From Beverwykella pulmonaria (Eukaryota; Ascomycota; Dothideomycetes; Pleosporales; Melanommataceae), in assembly GCA_001599595.1 (NCBI GenBank), contig BCHH01000009.1:732099-796098 (forward strand): a stretch of 64,000 bases of DNA, written 5' to 3'. The position numbers and the translations under genes were made by a program. Positions 11,823-22,577 of the stretch are shown here, one piece after another. The number at the start of each line of letters is the position of its first letter. The first letter of the stretch is position 1. The notes beneath the pieces are model-generated. The model was not told the DNA's origin, searched no databases, and worked only from the letters and a program-made list of their open reading frames with translations.

Positions 11823-12113
11823 CTACTCCTTGTTGGTGCGCTCGTTGACCTCAGTATTGGCAGTCTCCTTATGCTTCGCCCAGTTCTTGCGGTGATGGCG
11901 GGTAGCAGCCTTGCGCGAGCGCGGCCTGGTCTCCTTGGTGTCGCCTCAGTTCAGCTTACGCTTCTTGGAGGCTCGATCATCGTTGTCGCTGTCGTCGATG
12001 GAGTGGCAGCGCTTGCTGGCTTTGTCGAGGACGGCGTCGGTGGCGTCTTTCATCTCGCCGAGGGTAGAGACACACTCCTCGATGATGGTGGGGAAGGTTA
12101 TGTCGTTGGCCAT
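11823..12113 (-). pseudogene. Small basic/acidic ORF with a single in-frame TGA
   Basis: From the ATG at 12111-12113 the minus strand encodes 55 residues, beginning MANDITFPTIIEECVSTLGE and ending with a classic monopartite nuclear signal (KKRKLN), then TGA at 11946-11948. The same frame continues for 40 more residues of clean, charged coding sequence (KETRPRSRKAATRHHRKNWA and on) to a TAG at 11823. Codon use on both sides of the TGA is alike, rich in C- and G-ending codons. Explanations are a nonsense mutation, a sequencing error, stop-codon readthrough, or an intron starting at the GTAAGC just before the TGA; any acceptor that keeps frame would make that intron unusually short. I do not recognise the family. 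The 55-residue form alone could also be a complete small nuclear protein. Confidence 0.5.
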
Positions 12114-12378
12114 GTAGTTGATTAGGGTGGTTAGCAGAAAGAATTGTGTTTTTGTGTGGAGTCATGGATCCTATAGCCTGGGTAGGCTCTTAGCAAACGA
12201 GAATTCTCAAGTCCATTGTGCCGTGATCCCCCGATGCCCTCGTGTAGCTTTTTCCATTGTCTTTTTATATTCGAAGTCTATACAATCTCATCGGCCCGAG
12301 CAAGGTGTGGTGGTTGGTTTTTTGGGAGAAAAACAAGGCTATATTTGGGGGCGTAGCTCGAAGTGGGTTCACGTGACT

Positions 12379-12476
12379 GCTATCTTGATGAGGTTCTTAA
12401 GCTGCCGTGAGCGTCAAACCTCATCAAGGGNGATTNAGCTNTCTTGANNAGGTTCTTAAGCTGCCGTGAGCGTCAA
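12379..12476 (+). repeat. Local direct duplication next to Ns, probably assembly artefact
   Basis: A 27-base block at 12391-12417 recurs exactly at 12450-12476, and the bases before each copy also agree apart from Ns. Ambiguous bases occur at 12431, 12436, 12442, 12448-12449 and 12477-12478. The pattern fits a poorly closed gap where the same read end was joined twice. Confidence 0.7.
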
Positions 12477-12479
12477 NNC

Positions 12480-14936
12480 CTGATCCTGAATCTCACTCAG
12501 CGCGTCAATCGTGAGCCAGCTGTTCGGCCGAGCGCAAAGCGCGATAACTATCTACAATGGGAAGAAAAAAAAAAAACAGAGAACTATGGGATGGTGGGCG
12601 GGATCGCAGAATTGTACAATCTGGGGCCGAATTGATTGCTTGATGAGGTTGCTGATAGTTGATGGTTGAGGCTCTGAGGCATCCTGGGATCGACTCAGGA
12701 ACTTCTGCTGAGAAGCTTGGCGGCCTAACCCAGTATAGAACAAAACATCTATGTTTGTATTTTCACCTACTCTGCCGTGGAAGCTGATAGCCAAGGTTGA
12801 CGCACCTACGACGGCGGCATTAATGAAGGGAAGGTCAAAAACCCTCTGCTTTCATGATGCTTCTCAGGATCTGTTTGAGAATCGTCGCTGCTTGGACCAC
12901 GCATAGAATGCTCCAAGACGCTGAGATGTTATTTTGCCCCCAGATACCAATGTAATCGGCACCTGCAACGGATTAACCAGACATTGGATGGAGAGTAGTA
13001 CCTCATGGCTGAGCGTTGGAATTCCCAAAGCTCTGGAAAGGAATGCCATTGGAATCTTTTCATGTCTCGTTCGCAATATTTATGGGTTATATCATACCCC
13101 CTTTACTCATATATATGCCCACCATGCATGTTTCTTTAGTACTAGAATATCGATCAAAGACCTCTGTATCTTTCCCACCCGTGGAAATTCTACTTACAAT
13201 TTCAATTTTAGAGAGCATGGACCGATAGATCCGCCCAAAGCTGCGTTGGAGTATCTCTTGCACGTCCGTGTTCGGTCGATTTCTGTGACAGCGAGCGTTT
13301 GGGCAAACATCGACATGCGCTGACCAAGGGAAAAGCGGGCCAATACCCCTTCGTGATCAGGAATATAGTATCTGGATATATCCGAATCATGGATTAGCAC
13401 GTCTCTGAAATGGTATGAGTAGCATTAAAACAAACAAGTCTTGACTTTGTAGACGTACATTTTATACCTCTAAGCGTAGGTGTAGTACTGTGAGAACATA
13501 AGGCTATGCAAACCTTCTCCACTGCGTCATAGATAAGTTTTCTTCGTAATGCATACTTTAGTGCATAACGAGATATTTAACATGAAGAACTAATACTATG
13601 TTTGAGTAATTAGGGACGGATAAAATGACATGCACATCATCAATCAGTATTAGGACCAATAGAAGTCTTACTTTCTATTTATTGCTGCAGACGTATCTAA
13701 ATTAGAGGGGATAGGCTATTGCGTTTAAAGAAAGATGCTAACGAAAAGCTGTTAACGAGCAAACGAGCGAGATTCAATAAGGACAACTTAGGATACATCC
13801 ATAACTTGTAGCTGTTATAGAAAAGATCATCGCACCGATGACAGAAAATGTAGGTACAATCTCGGTGCGGGAAACAACCACTGATCAAGAGATCTCTAGT
13901 GCTCGCCATAGAATCTAGGGCGATAACAACGATCTGACTACGCATCTTGGAGCTCTAACATAATTTGTATAGCACTAGGATTGTGCGTGGCACCGAGAGA
14001 AATCAAGAGTAACCGCTCTAACTAGCTCATGAGTACCAACCAGATCGAAACAACGCTCCATTCCCACGTCTCCACCGAGTGATGCGGAGTCCAATTGTAG
14101 AACAGAAAATTTGCCGATTCCACAAGCTTGGAATTCCGAAAGAACGTTCCTGCGTCTAGCATCGACTTCGTCAGTCCGCAGATGAGGTGACTGTTTCTAT
14201 TTGTAGTATCTGTATTTGGCTTCCACTGCCGGCTGGCCCCAATAGTCACCAAGAGGATGACTTTCACGTATACGAAGACTAGCAACACGCTTTTGATAAC
14301 CTGGATGCTGCGACAGTGTTAGTAGGGTGTGGGAGATAGAGTATCAAGATGTGTATTCTCTGTGAAGTATGTACAGCTGATATATATATATGACGGACTG
14401 ATTATTCAGTAGCACATCCACGTGAAGGTATGGTTTCATGAGCTTGCAAGTCATGGGCTTGCAAGTTCGAAATTGGTTTACAAATTATGAGATCGTACAT
14501 AAAATGAACGCCGACGTCCATGCTCTTTGACCGCATTTTTTCTGACGGAGTCGCGCTAGAATGGGGGCATATTAAATTTCGGATCAGAAGCAAGATGGCC
14601 GGCTCTGCCCAAATCTGCTAGGAGGGTCTTTGCTGTACAACACACAAGTGATGGTTAAGGTGCTGAAATTCAGTGATGGGTTACTAATGTCCACAAACGT
14701 TTACGAAGCTAGAGACTCGCCCCTTTAAATTCAGTTTCGAAGATGATAGTGCGAGCGACACTGCTAGACGGTAATTACAGCCGGCGCGAAATGGTTTTTG
14801 ATTGTGAATGTTCACGCACGTGAGCAGGCGTCAGTCCGTTACGTAATCGCGCTAGCGCAACCTACCTAGCGCGCTTGCTATTAGCCATCCGACCGCATCG
14901 AGCGCACCTTGATTCCTTCGATCACCCATCCACAAT
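12480..14936. other. Gene-poor stretch
   Basis: About 2.4 kb of AT-rich DNA without a supportable gene. A minus-strand frame at 14022-14288 encodes a hydrophobic, membrane-like stretch and another at 13697-13945 is similar in character; together they might be remnants of a membrane-protein gene, but no family could be named. The right end holds the F-box gene promoter. Confidence 0.45.
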
Positions 14937-16577
14937 ATGGCCACGCGAACCTCGCTCTACAGCCTTCCGAACGAGCTGCTCACACAAATTGCCGAGTGTA
15001 TCACAGAAGAGCCTGATTTCCTGCATAAAGCTGACCTCGTTGAGTTCGCTTGCACCTCCAAGAAGCTCCAACCCATTGCGGAGAGCATCATCTATCGCTC
15101 CGCGAATGTATCAAACGGGGTCAAACCCATACCCTTGCCAGTGGGCAATGACCTGCTGCAACTCCTGCGAACCCTCCTGGCCCGCCCGGATTTGGCAAGT
15201 AAGGTTAAGATGCTTTACTTCCGTACTGTACGTCGGAATCGCGCCCAGAAGCATGATCAAAAGACGTTAGACCTCATCAAAGATGTCCGAGAAAAAGGCT
15301 TAGATAAATTAAAGGAATGGGGGTTCGACAAAGGCGACCCCTGGTATACAATGATCGAATCGTCGATTGAATCTGCGTTTGCGGGGCTTCTGCTCACCTT
15401 GATGCCGAATGTGGAGGATCTGAAGATGTCTGTACTTGACCACGCACGAGGAGATCCCTGCCCAGAGCCAATCTTGGCCTTGTTTGGAACTCCGAACCCA
15501 CCCAGCGTCTCCGCGTCAATATTTAAGAATACTGAGAGGCTTTCCATTTTGGCCGATCACTTTCCGATGCTCTCTCTCGATTTTGCAAACCTGACGACAC
15601 TACATCTAGAGCACCTTGGCACAAGGGACCTGCTACGACTTAACGGACCGAACAGCCTTCGTGGCGCTGCGAAAGTTAAGAAGATGCACATGGAGCTTGT
15701 GATCCAAGTTGCCGAGGGCTTTGTCATCACACACCTTGAAGCCAAGTTCTCTGATCTCTTGGCTGCGATGGGCTCGCCAGCCCTGACGCATCTCGATGTC
15801 AGCTTCTTCAATGAAGGTTGTAGGTGCCCCGAGGGCCACGCGATCGAGATGTCGACCTTTGTCAAGGAATTGGAATCTGTGTCATCCACGCTGGAGGAGT
15901 TGAACATCGGCTTCGATGATGACGATCACATTGAGGACCAGAAGTGGATCTTGAAGAACGTCCAGCATGTCGACACTCTCAAACAATTCACTGCGCTGCG
16001 TCGTCTATCAATCCCAGAACGTTTTCTCTTCGATTCGGCCAATGAAAAAAGGTCCATTGACGAAATCTTTCCTCCTTCCTTGGAAGAGCTAGAGCTCCTC
16101 GCTCCCAAGCGATCTATCATGGAATTCCTGGCACACATTGTCGAGGAGCGCTTGCAATTTCCCGAGCTGTCTAGCATATCATTGCTCTGTCGAGAATACA
16201 ACACGTCTGCGCTCGACTTCTGGAGCAGTGGGGACCCTGTTTGGGAACAGCTCCATGAACATGGTATCCTTATTGTGGTTACTTGTCTGGATACGGGGAG
16301 TTCGAGTATCATGCCCGTGGAACTTTCGGAGGACGATACGGATACCGATGATGATGCAGAGAAGCATGGTAGCGATAGTGACGAAATGGATGACGAGGAC
16401 GACGAGGACGACGAGGACGACGAAGATGACGAAGGCGACGAGGGAGAGGAAGAGGAGGAAGAGGACGAAAATGCAGAGGATGATTATGACTCTCTTCCAG
16501 ATTTGGAGGACCCTAGTGAAAATGAAGATCCCCGGTATTTGGCAGACGACATCGATGACGGCGATGAGCTTGACTAA
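14937..16577 (+). CDS. F-box-like protein with long acidic C-terminal tail
   Basis: A single-exon gene of 546 residues. The N-terminus reads LYSLPNELLTQIAECI at about 7-22 and continues to the hydrophobic and aromatic positions of an F-box-like domain (to about residue 55). The middle (60-440) is a leucine-rich region without canonical LRR spacing, as in many fungal F-box proteins. The last 90 residues are almost all Asp and Glu, produced by a GACGAG-type microsatellite at 16387-16470. F-box proteins recruit substrates to Skp1-Cullin ubiquitin ligases; the target is unknown. The acidic tail could bind basic proteins such as histones, but that is inference. The start is well placed: the first ATG, immediately followed by the F-box. 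Confidence 0.75.
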   Translation: MATRTSLYSLPNELLTQIAECITEEPDFLHKADLVEFACTSKKLQPIAESIIYRSANVSNGVKPIPLPVGNDLLQLLRTLLARPDLASKVKMLYFRTVRRNRAQKHDQKTLDLIKDVREKGLDKLKEWGFDKGDPWYTMIESSIESAFAGLLLTLMPNVEDLKMSVLDHARGDPCPEPILALFGTPNPPSVSASIFKNTERLSILADHFPMLSLDFANLTTLHLEHLGTRDLLRLNGPNSLRGAAKVKKMHMELVIQVAEGFVITHLEAKFSDLLAAMGSPALTHLDVSFFNEGCRCPEGHAIEMSTFVKELESVSSTLEELNIGFDDDDHIEDQKWILKNVQHVDTLKQFTALRRLSIPERFLFDSANEKRSIDEIFPPSLEELELLAPKRSIMEFLAHIVEERLQFPELSSISLLCREYNTSALDFWSSGDPVWEQLHEHGILIVVTCLDTGSSSIMPVELSEDDTDTDDDAEKHGSDSDEMDDEDDEDDEDDEDDEGDEGEEEEEEDENAEDDYDSLPDLEDPSENEDPRYLADDIDDGDELD

Positions 16578-17377
16578 AGCAGGTGATGGGGCGGAGTCAG
16601 CGGAGAGTTATCAATTATCTTGGCGCAAAAAAGGGCATAGCATTCTCAGGTGTACAAGGGCAACCGAGGGATTTTCGAGGCCCAGAGTCTGCTTAATGAT
16701 AGGTAGCATTATTTAAACACTATCAAAGAAACCTCGCTCACATTTATAGGGATATGCTGTTCTGTAATACCCAAGACTGGGAGGAGGGCAAAACGATCTA
16801 TTTCGCCGTGCACTGTTATGTACTCATGCGGTCAACTTTCATCTACGCTAGGGTCATGGCTAGCAACCCAACGGTATGTTGCCTTTATACGTACACATTC
16901 AATTCGTCGATTATATCGCGCTGCAATCGGATACATATACACTGAATGAACTTCTAGGATACCGAGTTTTTCATCAAGTCGTGTGTAAACCGAGATATCG
17001 TGTATTCTGATCCGTGATTTGCTTGGTTTTGGGAGTGGATGTTATGTCCAAATCATACGAAGCCTAATATAGGTCATTCCACCCTCCTCTAACCCCCCAA
17101 AACTAGGCGATGTGAAATTTGCACAACAATTGGAGAGTTCGGGAATTTTGCGTAGCTGTGAAGGACTATTTCAATACGAAGGCACCAGAGGTTGCGACAA
17201 TTTGGGCTTGTTGGGGAAGGCGGATGAGCGGTTTGTGATTGCTGAGATAGAGGGGCCTGAAGATTCGTAGCTAAAAATTGTTGATGTATATTGGGATGTT
17301 TTAGGTGCATATGTAAGCTTGGTTCCTAAAGACTTGATGAGTTACAGTTCCTGTCCTGTACCCTGTGACTTGATTAC
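16578..17377. other. Intergenic between convergent genes
   Basis: About 800 bases between the F-box gene and the regulator gene, which point at each other. No coding segment is supported; the 3' untranslated regions of both should lie here. Confidence 0.5.
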
Positions 17378-19615
17378 TCAGAGCCCAAACTCGGAGAAAC
17401 TGAAGTCGAAATTCCCAGAATCAAAGTGCAAAAAAGGCGTTGTGGACATGCCAAACTCATCTTCCAGTCCACTTGCCATCAAGCTGCCATTATATATATC
17501 GTTCCCGTTCGTCATGGGTGGTAGCGTCGTATTGGCATCGTCCACATAATGCAGTCCAGCCTGACCAATGACATTAGGCAGCGTCAACTTCGAATTTGCG
17601 GTCGGGCTTTTGATCCTCTTTGCTGCCATCTTCTCTAGGCCATCCGCCATCAAATGAACCAGGTGCCATTTCCCTACCGCCGTGGACCTGAATTGATGCA
17701 CAGCTTTTGTGCACATGTCCAAGACAACAGCCTCTTCGATAAACTGGCCAGCGTGCTGAGTGGAGATTTTGAGGAGGAAGACGCATGCAAAGGCGATCAT
17801 GGAGTGGATGTAGTGTGGGATTCCGACTAGGCTGTCGCGGATGTCGGGGTCTGTGAGAAGCATGTCGATAATGGACGTTGCAGCTGCTACGGCGGCAACG
17901 GCGTTTTCGTGGAAGTATGTGGGAACGGGGGCGCCCATTAAGCCCCGGAAGACGTGGGAGTGGAGGTGGAGTTTTGCGAGGTGGTGGTGTAATACAACGC
18001 CCCTTGTTGGAAACTCGCCGATGAATTGGTGTAGCCCTGTTCGCGTGAGTAGGAACCTTCCTGAAAGAGGCAATGACTCACTAAGTAATTCAGTTGACCA
18101 GTAACCCATCCATTGATCGATTTGCCTGCTAAATTTTGCCAATTGCGAGCCGAATGCTTTTGGTATAGGCTCCCCAGTATCGCGTCCAAACAGCTCGCGA
18201 ACATTACTCATGATGATCAGCAACGCCATTTGGCTTACAAGTCGCTTGTCGGATTCAGTAAATACCAACGACGTCATGAGTTCTTCCCAGCCGGATATAT
18301 AGGCATCTTCTTTCACGAGCGACGGGCGGCCGTAGAGGATAGAGAGGTGATGGTCGCAGATGTACAGAAGGTACCATATCCGCATGCAGTCCATCGCCTC
18401 TTCGCTGTTTTCTGAGATTACACGATTGAAGTTCGAGCTGATATTGATCTCAGTAGCTCGACGGATGGCATAGCCGGATAGCGTCCATGAGATGTCGTGA
18501 AGCCAGTACGAGCCGATGCACATGGCGCGCATATGATCTTTTTCTATGCGCCGATCAAACATGGAAGCCGACATCAGTCGACGGAATTCTCGACTGCACG
18601 CTCCATAAAGGTGGTTACTCATTGGGTCGTGGAGAGCGGCAACGGTACATATGCATGCAGTTAGAATAGGAGAACCGCGTCGAAGAGCCCCTAGATCGCG
18701 ATATTTCGTGCCTCCGAGCATATAAATGAAGTGGTCAATTCGGTTGAGATAAAAGTTAACGAGACGCTCAGCATCTTCGACGCTGACTAGCCCTCGTGAG
18801 ATGAAGTCATCTATGGGGTGGGTTGATGGACCAGGGGGGTTTGCTTGAGGTTCATCTGCCGGGTCGTTGGATCGTAATGATCTCAGTCGTGTAATTTGAT
18901 AGAGCGATTCGATTGGCACGTGCGGGAGTGTATCATCTTTGGGAGATACCCGGGGTGAGTTGTCGCATGATGGGCCTTGTTCTTCTCGTTCTATTGCTTC
19001 TTCGTGTGGCGAAGGCACGTAATTTTCGATGTTCGTTGTTTGGAGCGGTGGGAGTGGAGGGAGAGATAGTTTGCCCAAGACATCTTGTATAGCAGAATGG
19101 ACTAGACTGAGATCGCTGATGACAGTGTTCTTCCATCTTTGCCGCATCAGCCGAGGTTCTTGAATGCTGAAGAACAACTCCTTTGCCTTGAAATTATTGG
19201 AGAACATGAGGGCTGCAGTAAAATTTTGGAAAACATCTGGGCAAATACTAGATGGTATACAAGTGACGACCAAATGGCATAGAGAAGAATGCATACTCAC
19301 TGTGATCGTTCTTCAATCAAGGTTTGCAAGCTCTTATTTAGCACACATGAAAGATTCCGTTCAGAACAGCGTTTGCATGGCGGTCTACTGTCATGCATGA
19401 TACACTTAATCTGGATTATTTATTAGTCATGCGAGTGCGGACTTATCTGCCAAACTGTGAACCTTTTGTTTCCGGCACGCTGCGCAAGCCTTCACCTTCC
19501 GCGAAATGGACGGTGCCGGCTCCGAGGGCCTGGCCCGGACAGTGGGAGATATCGATATGTCCTCTACATTGATGTTGGAGCCACCATTGGATTGTGCCCA
19601 GGTTCTTTTCGACAT
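17378..19615 (-). CDS. Zn2Cys6 fungal transcription factor
   Basis: I read three exons: 19463-19615, 19301-19410 and 17378-19136, giving 673 residues. Intron 1 (19411-19462, 52 bases) splits the zinc cluster and is required to complete it: Cys44, Cys47 and Cys54, then PPCKRC and a sixth Cys in ERNLSC, spaced CX2CX6CX8CX2CX6C. Intron 2 (19137-19300) is long at 164 bases but starts with GTGAGT and joins ERSQ to WKNTVISDL, which continues as a coiled-coil-like linker. Residues about 200-600 resemble the fungal-specific regulatory domain (CRxxGRAxR-like region at GYAIRRATEINI, then RIWYLLYICDHHLSILYGRP). It should be a DNA-binding regulator in the nucleus; its targets are unknown, and none of the neighbours forms an evident pathway. 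The second acceptor is the least certain point. Confidence 0.85.
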
Positions 19616-19713
19616 GGTGTGAATGTAAGGTGTGGTTTGGTAGTTTGTTCATCGTTGGAAGAGTCGGCGAATCGGCCCGAATTTGGCTCATAAAATACGG
19701 AACTTGTTATTGG

Positions 19714-20217
19714 CTAGATGAACTTACCTGTTGCCTTCGAAAGATGCTGAATATTTCGTTTACACCATTGATATTGTAGATACAGCGCTTCATAGTTGGA
19801 ACGCATCGTGAGCTGCAACGATTGTTGGCATCGATGATCGCAAAGGCTGGGAAAGACCGGTAGCATTGCCGGCTTCCGCGGGTTGCGATCAGAACCATAA
19901 AACACCTCAGAGTCCCCTGCGACATCTTCACCTTATCTGCAATCTACCTGGAAAGTTTTCTTCATCACCGCTTGCGCTTCCTCATATCTATCTGTCTCCG
20001 CCGGGCTAGCCGTGATGATGATGCCCATGTCGCGTTTTGTACACCTCCTGCAGAAGTACCTGAAATAGCCTATATCCGCAAACCAGGACCCTCTACAGCG
20101 CGAATGTATCCTTATAACCTCTGCCATTGTAAACACCTCGAGTGCACGCAAAGAGTCATCTCTGCCCCATTCAGCTAAAAAAATATTTTTGAAGGTAATC
20201 TCCTCAACCTGCGTCAC
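19714..20217 (-). pseudogene. Possible unknown gene interrupted by one in-frame TAA
   Basis: The minus-strand frame from 20217 is open to a TAA at 19933-19935, then open again in the same frame to a TAG at 19714. Both halves have ordinary amino-acid composition (MAEVIRIHSRCRGSWFADIG in the first, RSNYEALYLQYQWCKRNIQH in the second). There is an ATG at about 20127. A GTAAGT donor lies near the end of the second half, so this might instead be an upstream exon or leader of the regulator gene just downstream. No domain is recognised, so this is a weak call. Confidence 0.25.
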
Positions 20218-20765
20218 GTGAACGATGGTTTGAGAACAATGAGATTGAATGGGATGGCTTTATTGAAGGTTGGAACGATCGCGGACGTCTCTTGGGGCGT
20301 TTCGAAACATAAAGAACTGATGAAAATGGCATTGCCTCCGCAAGTCTTATATCAAAGGTTGACGGCACACGAATTGAAGCTTGCAGTTCACGACGTTTTG
20401 TGTTTACTCTAGCGGAAAAAGGTTCGGCCGAAGATTGATGACATCAGCATCCTCAAACACTAGTTTCAGGCTTCATCTCCATCGCTAGAAACAGATGGCA
20501 ATTCGTTCACTCCTCTCGTCCTAATTCACGCCCAAAATTTCCCCGGTGACTTCATCATTTGGCAGAGCGCGTTGTCTTTGTCGGTAACGTCTTCAAATAG
20601 ACCTGGGAACAGATCTTTACCTCTGTCAGACTGTCAACTGTGGCGTAAGTGTCATGATACGGGGGCTAAATCCTTCGCCCTGCACAGCCCTAGAGAACGT
20701 CATCTCCTCCTTCATATAAGTCTGTCTCCCAAAACTCGCGAAGAGCTCTCGAACTGTGAATCATC
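20218..20765. other. Divergent intergenic region
   Basis: Upstream DNA of the ZZ-finger gene. A CACGTG-type site lies at about 20214-20219. No gene is seen. Confidence 0.45.
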
Positions 20766-22577
20766 ATGTCGTCTCCCAACCCGAGCCAGCAGCATCAATA
20801 TCCATATCCGGGTTTTGCGGGGCAAGCCTACCAGCGGCCGATTCCTGTGCTACAACCGGATTACCATTATTCTCAGGCATATCCAGTGCAGCACGTCCAA
20901 ACTCCCGTAAAGTACACTCAACCGCACGAGAGTACGCCAGCTGGATTTGTCGCAGAACTTCCCGGCTCTGTTCCATCGGTCTCACCTGTCTCACCGGCAC
21001 TACACACCACGACGCCTGCACAGCAGTTGACCGAAGATGAGCAACTTGCGCAAAAGCTCCAGCAAATCGAAGTCGAGGAAGCAAATGCGCGAGCTACGTC
21101 AAATAGTAATTTGAGTCAAAGACATTCTGTCGCCGGGGCGCAGCAAGATTTACAGAATCCCGCGAGTCAAGCATACCAACAAGAACAGCTGACGAGACCA
21201 CACTCTCTGAGTGTATCTTCGAATAACCCTTACCGAATGCATCTCTCCCCCCAACCAAGTCTGAGCCTACTCCCAGAGGTGGTCGTTGGCCCGCATCCCG
21301 TACCTGCACCCGGAACTCTATATTCCCAAGCCAGTCCAAGCACGCTCCCGGAAGTAGTCGTTGGAACACCTCGAATTGCGTCCTCGCCACATTTACAAAC
21401 TCGAAGTCAATCTGCGTCCGTAACCCCAGATCCTATAGCCCTATCAGCATATCTCGAGCAGCACCGCCAAGTACCATACCCACCTCAATGGATCCTTGCA
21501 CCGGTAATATCAACATTCTATAGCTCCTTTGAACATGTGCCAAAGACAGATTTCCTCGACACTTTAGAATCCCAGATATGGCGCACTACTCGTTTCTCCA
21601 AGATTGACCGGAATACAGCACCTCCTGCCTTTAGATTCACGTTCAAGTCCAGAGGTGGGAGTTTTCGAGACCCTCAACTGTCATGGACTATGACATCCCC
21701 GGCTGCATGGAAAGTAGGGACGAAGAATACCGAGTGGAACTACCATCTGAAAAGAGACAAGAACACGGGAATGCGCAAATCTGAGGGCCTTTTACCGCCG
21801 AAAATGTCAGAAATCCTGACTACTTATGTGCCTGCGGTAAACTATGACTCTCTCCGATTCCACGGTCCTGATGGACGCTTGTATAAGTGGGTTACGCAAG
21901 CACCGTTAGGTTCTGTCAGGGGCTCGAGGTACGATACGCTCCGTCACGCGCTTTTCGTCTCCGACCAACGCTCAGGAATACAAGATCCCCTGTACGGTCA
22001 AATCGTTGCGGATCACATGTATTGGGATGGATTCATTGACACAGCGGATATACACCCAGGAACACGCTGTGCAGGGTGCAGCGCCAAACCCATCAATGGC
22101 CTAAGGTGGAAATGCAAGACTTGCCCGGATCACGATATATGTGAGCTGTGTCGCATATCGTCTGCATCTATAACGCCTACGTGTAAGTTCACGCTGGTCA
22201 GCTTACCGGATGAGACTCTGCACATCCGCGACCCAAACGTGGACATCCCAATGGTGGTGGCCACGCTGCAGGTTCTAAAAGACTGGCAGATGAACATGCT
22301 GCGCGACCAGAGGAGGAAGGATCCAAACGGTTTCAAGGCTACTGTGGATGCGGCGCGGAAGGGCGATCTTGGGCGAATGAGGTATTGGAGTTCCAGTGAT
22401 TTCGATGATCGGACATGGAAGGGAGATGAGATTCATGGGACAGTGTTGAAAGCTGTGGAGTGTATGAAGGGTCTGGGTGGTGGGGACGGGATACTGAAAA
22501 AGGCGGTGCCTGTAATTGGTGGGACGAGGGATGGTGTAGGACGAGAGGGAGGAGAGGAGAGAGTTGTGATATCATAG
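20766..22577 (+). CDS. ZZ-type zinc finger protein with disordered N-terminus
   Basis: A single-exon gene of 603 residues. Residues 1-220 are rich in Pro, Gln, Ser and Tyr and probably disordered; within them EDEQLAQKLQQIEVEEANAR (about 85-104) resembles a ubiquitin-interacting or coiled-coil helix. The motif LPEVVVG occurs twice about 30 residues apart. Residues 225-420 form a globular region of unknown type. A ZZ-like zinc finger follows at about 433-475 (CAGC, WKCKTC, HDICELC). The C-terminal part, with WQMNMLRDQRRKDP, is helical and ends in a Gly-rich tail. ZZ fingers bind ubiquitin-like or N-terminal degron signals or histone tails. The specific role is unknown. Confidence 0.75.
   Translation: MSSPNPSQQHQYPYPGFAGQAYQRPIPVLQPDYHYSQAYPVQHVQTPVKYTQPHESTPAGFVAELPGSVPSVSPVSPALHTTTPAQQLTEDEQLAQKLQQIEVEEANARATSNSNLSQRHSVAGAQQDLQNPASQAYQQEQLTRPHSLSVSSNNPYRMHLSPQPSLSLLPEVVVGPHPVPAPGTLYSQASPSTLPEVVVGTPRIASSPHLQTRSQSASVTPDPIALSAYLEQHRQVPYPPQWILAPVISTFYSSFEHVPKTDFLDTLESQIWRTTRFSKIDRNTAPPAFRFTFKSRGGSFRDPQLSWTMTSPAAWKVGTKNTEWNYHLKRDKNTGMRKSEGLLPPKMSEILTTYVPAVNYDSLRFHGPDGRLYKWVTQAPLGSVRGSRYDTLRHALFVSDQRSGIQDPLYGQIVADHMYWDGFIDTADIHPGTRCAGCSAKPINGLRWKCKTCPDHDICELCRISSASITPTCKFTLVSLPDETLHIRDPNVDIPMVVATLQVLKDWQMNMLRDQRRKDPNGFKATVDAARKGDLGRMRYWSSSDFDDRTWKGDEIHGTVLKAVECMKGLGGGDGILKKAVPVIGGTRDGVGREGGEERVVIS

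Noticed and set aside
14022..14288. A hydrophobic minus-strand frame that could be a membrane-protein exon.
   Set aside because: No partner exons or family motif could be found, so it is mentioned only in the gene-poor region entry.
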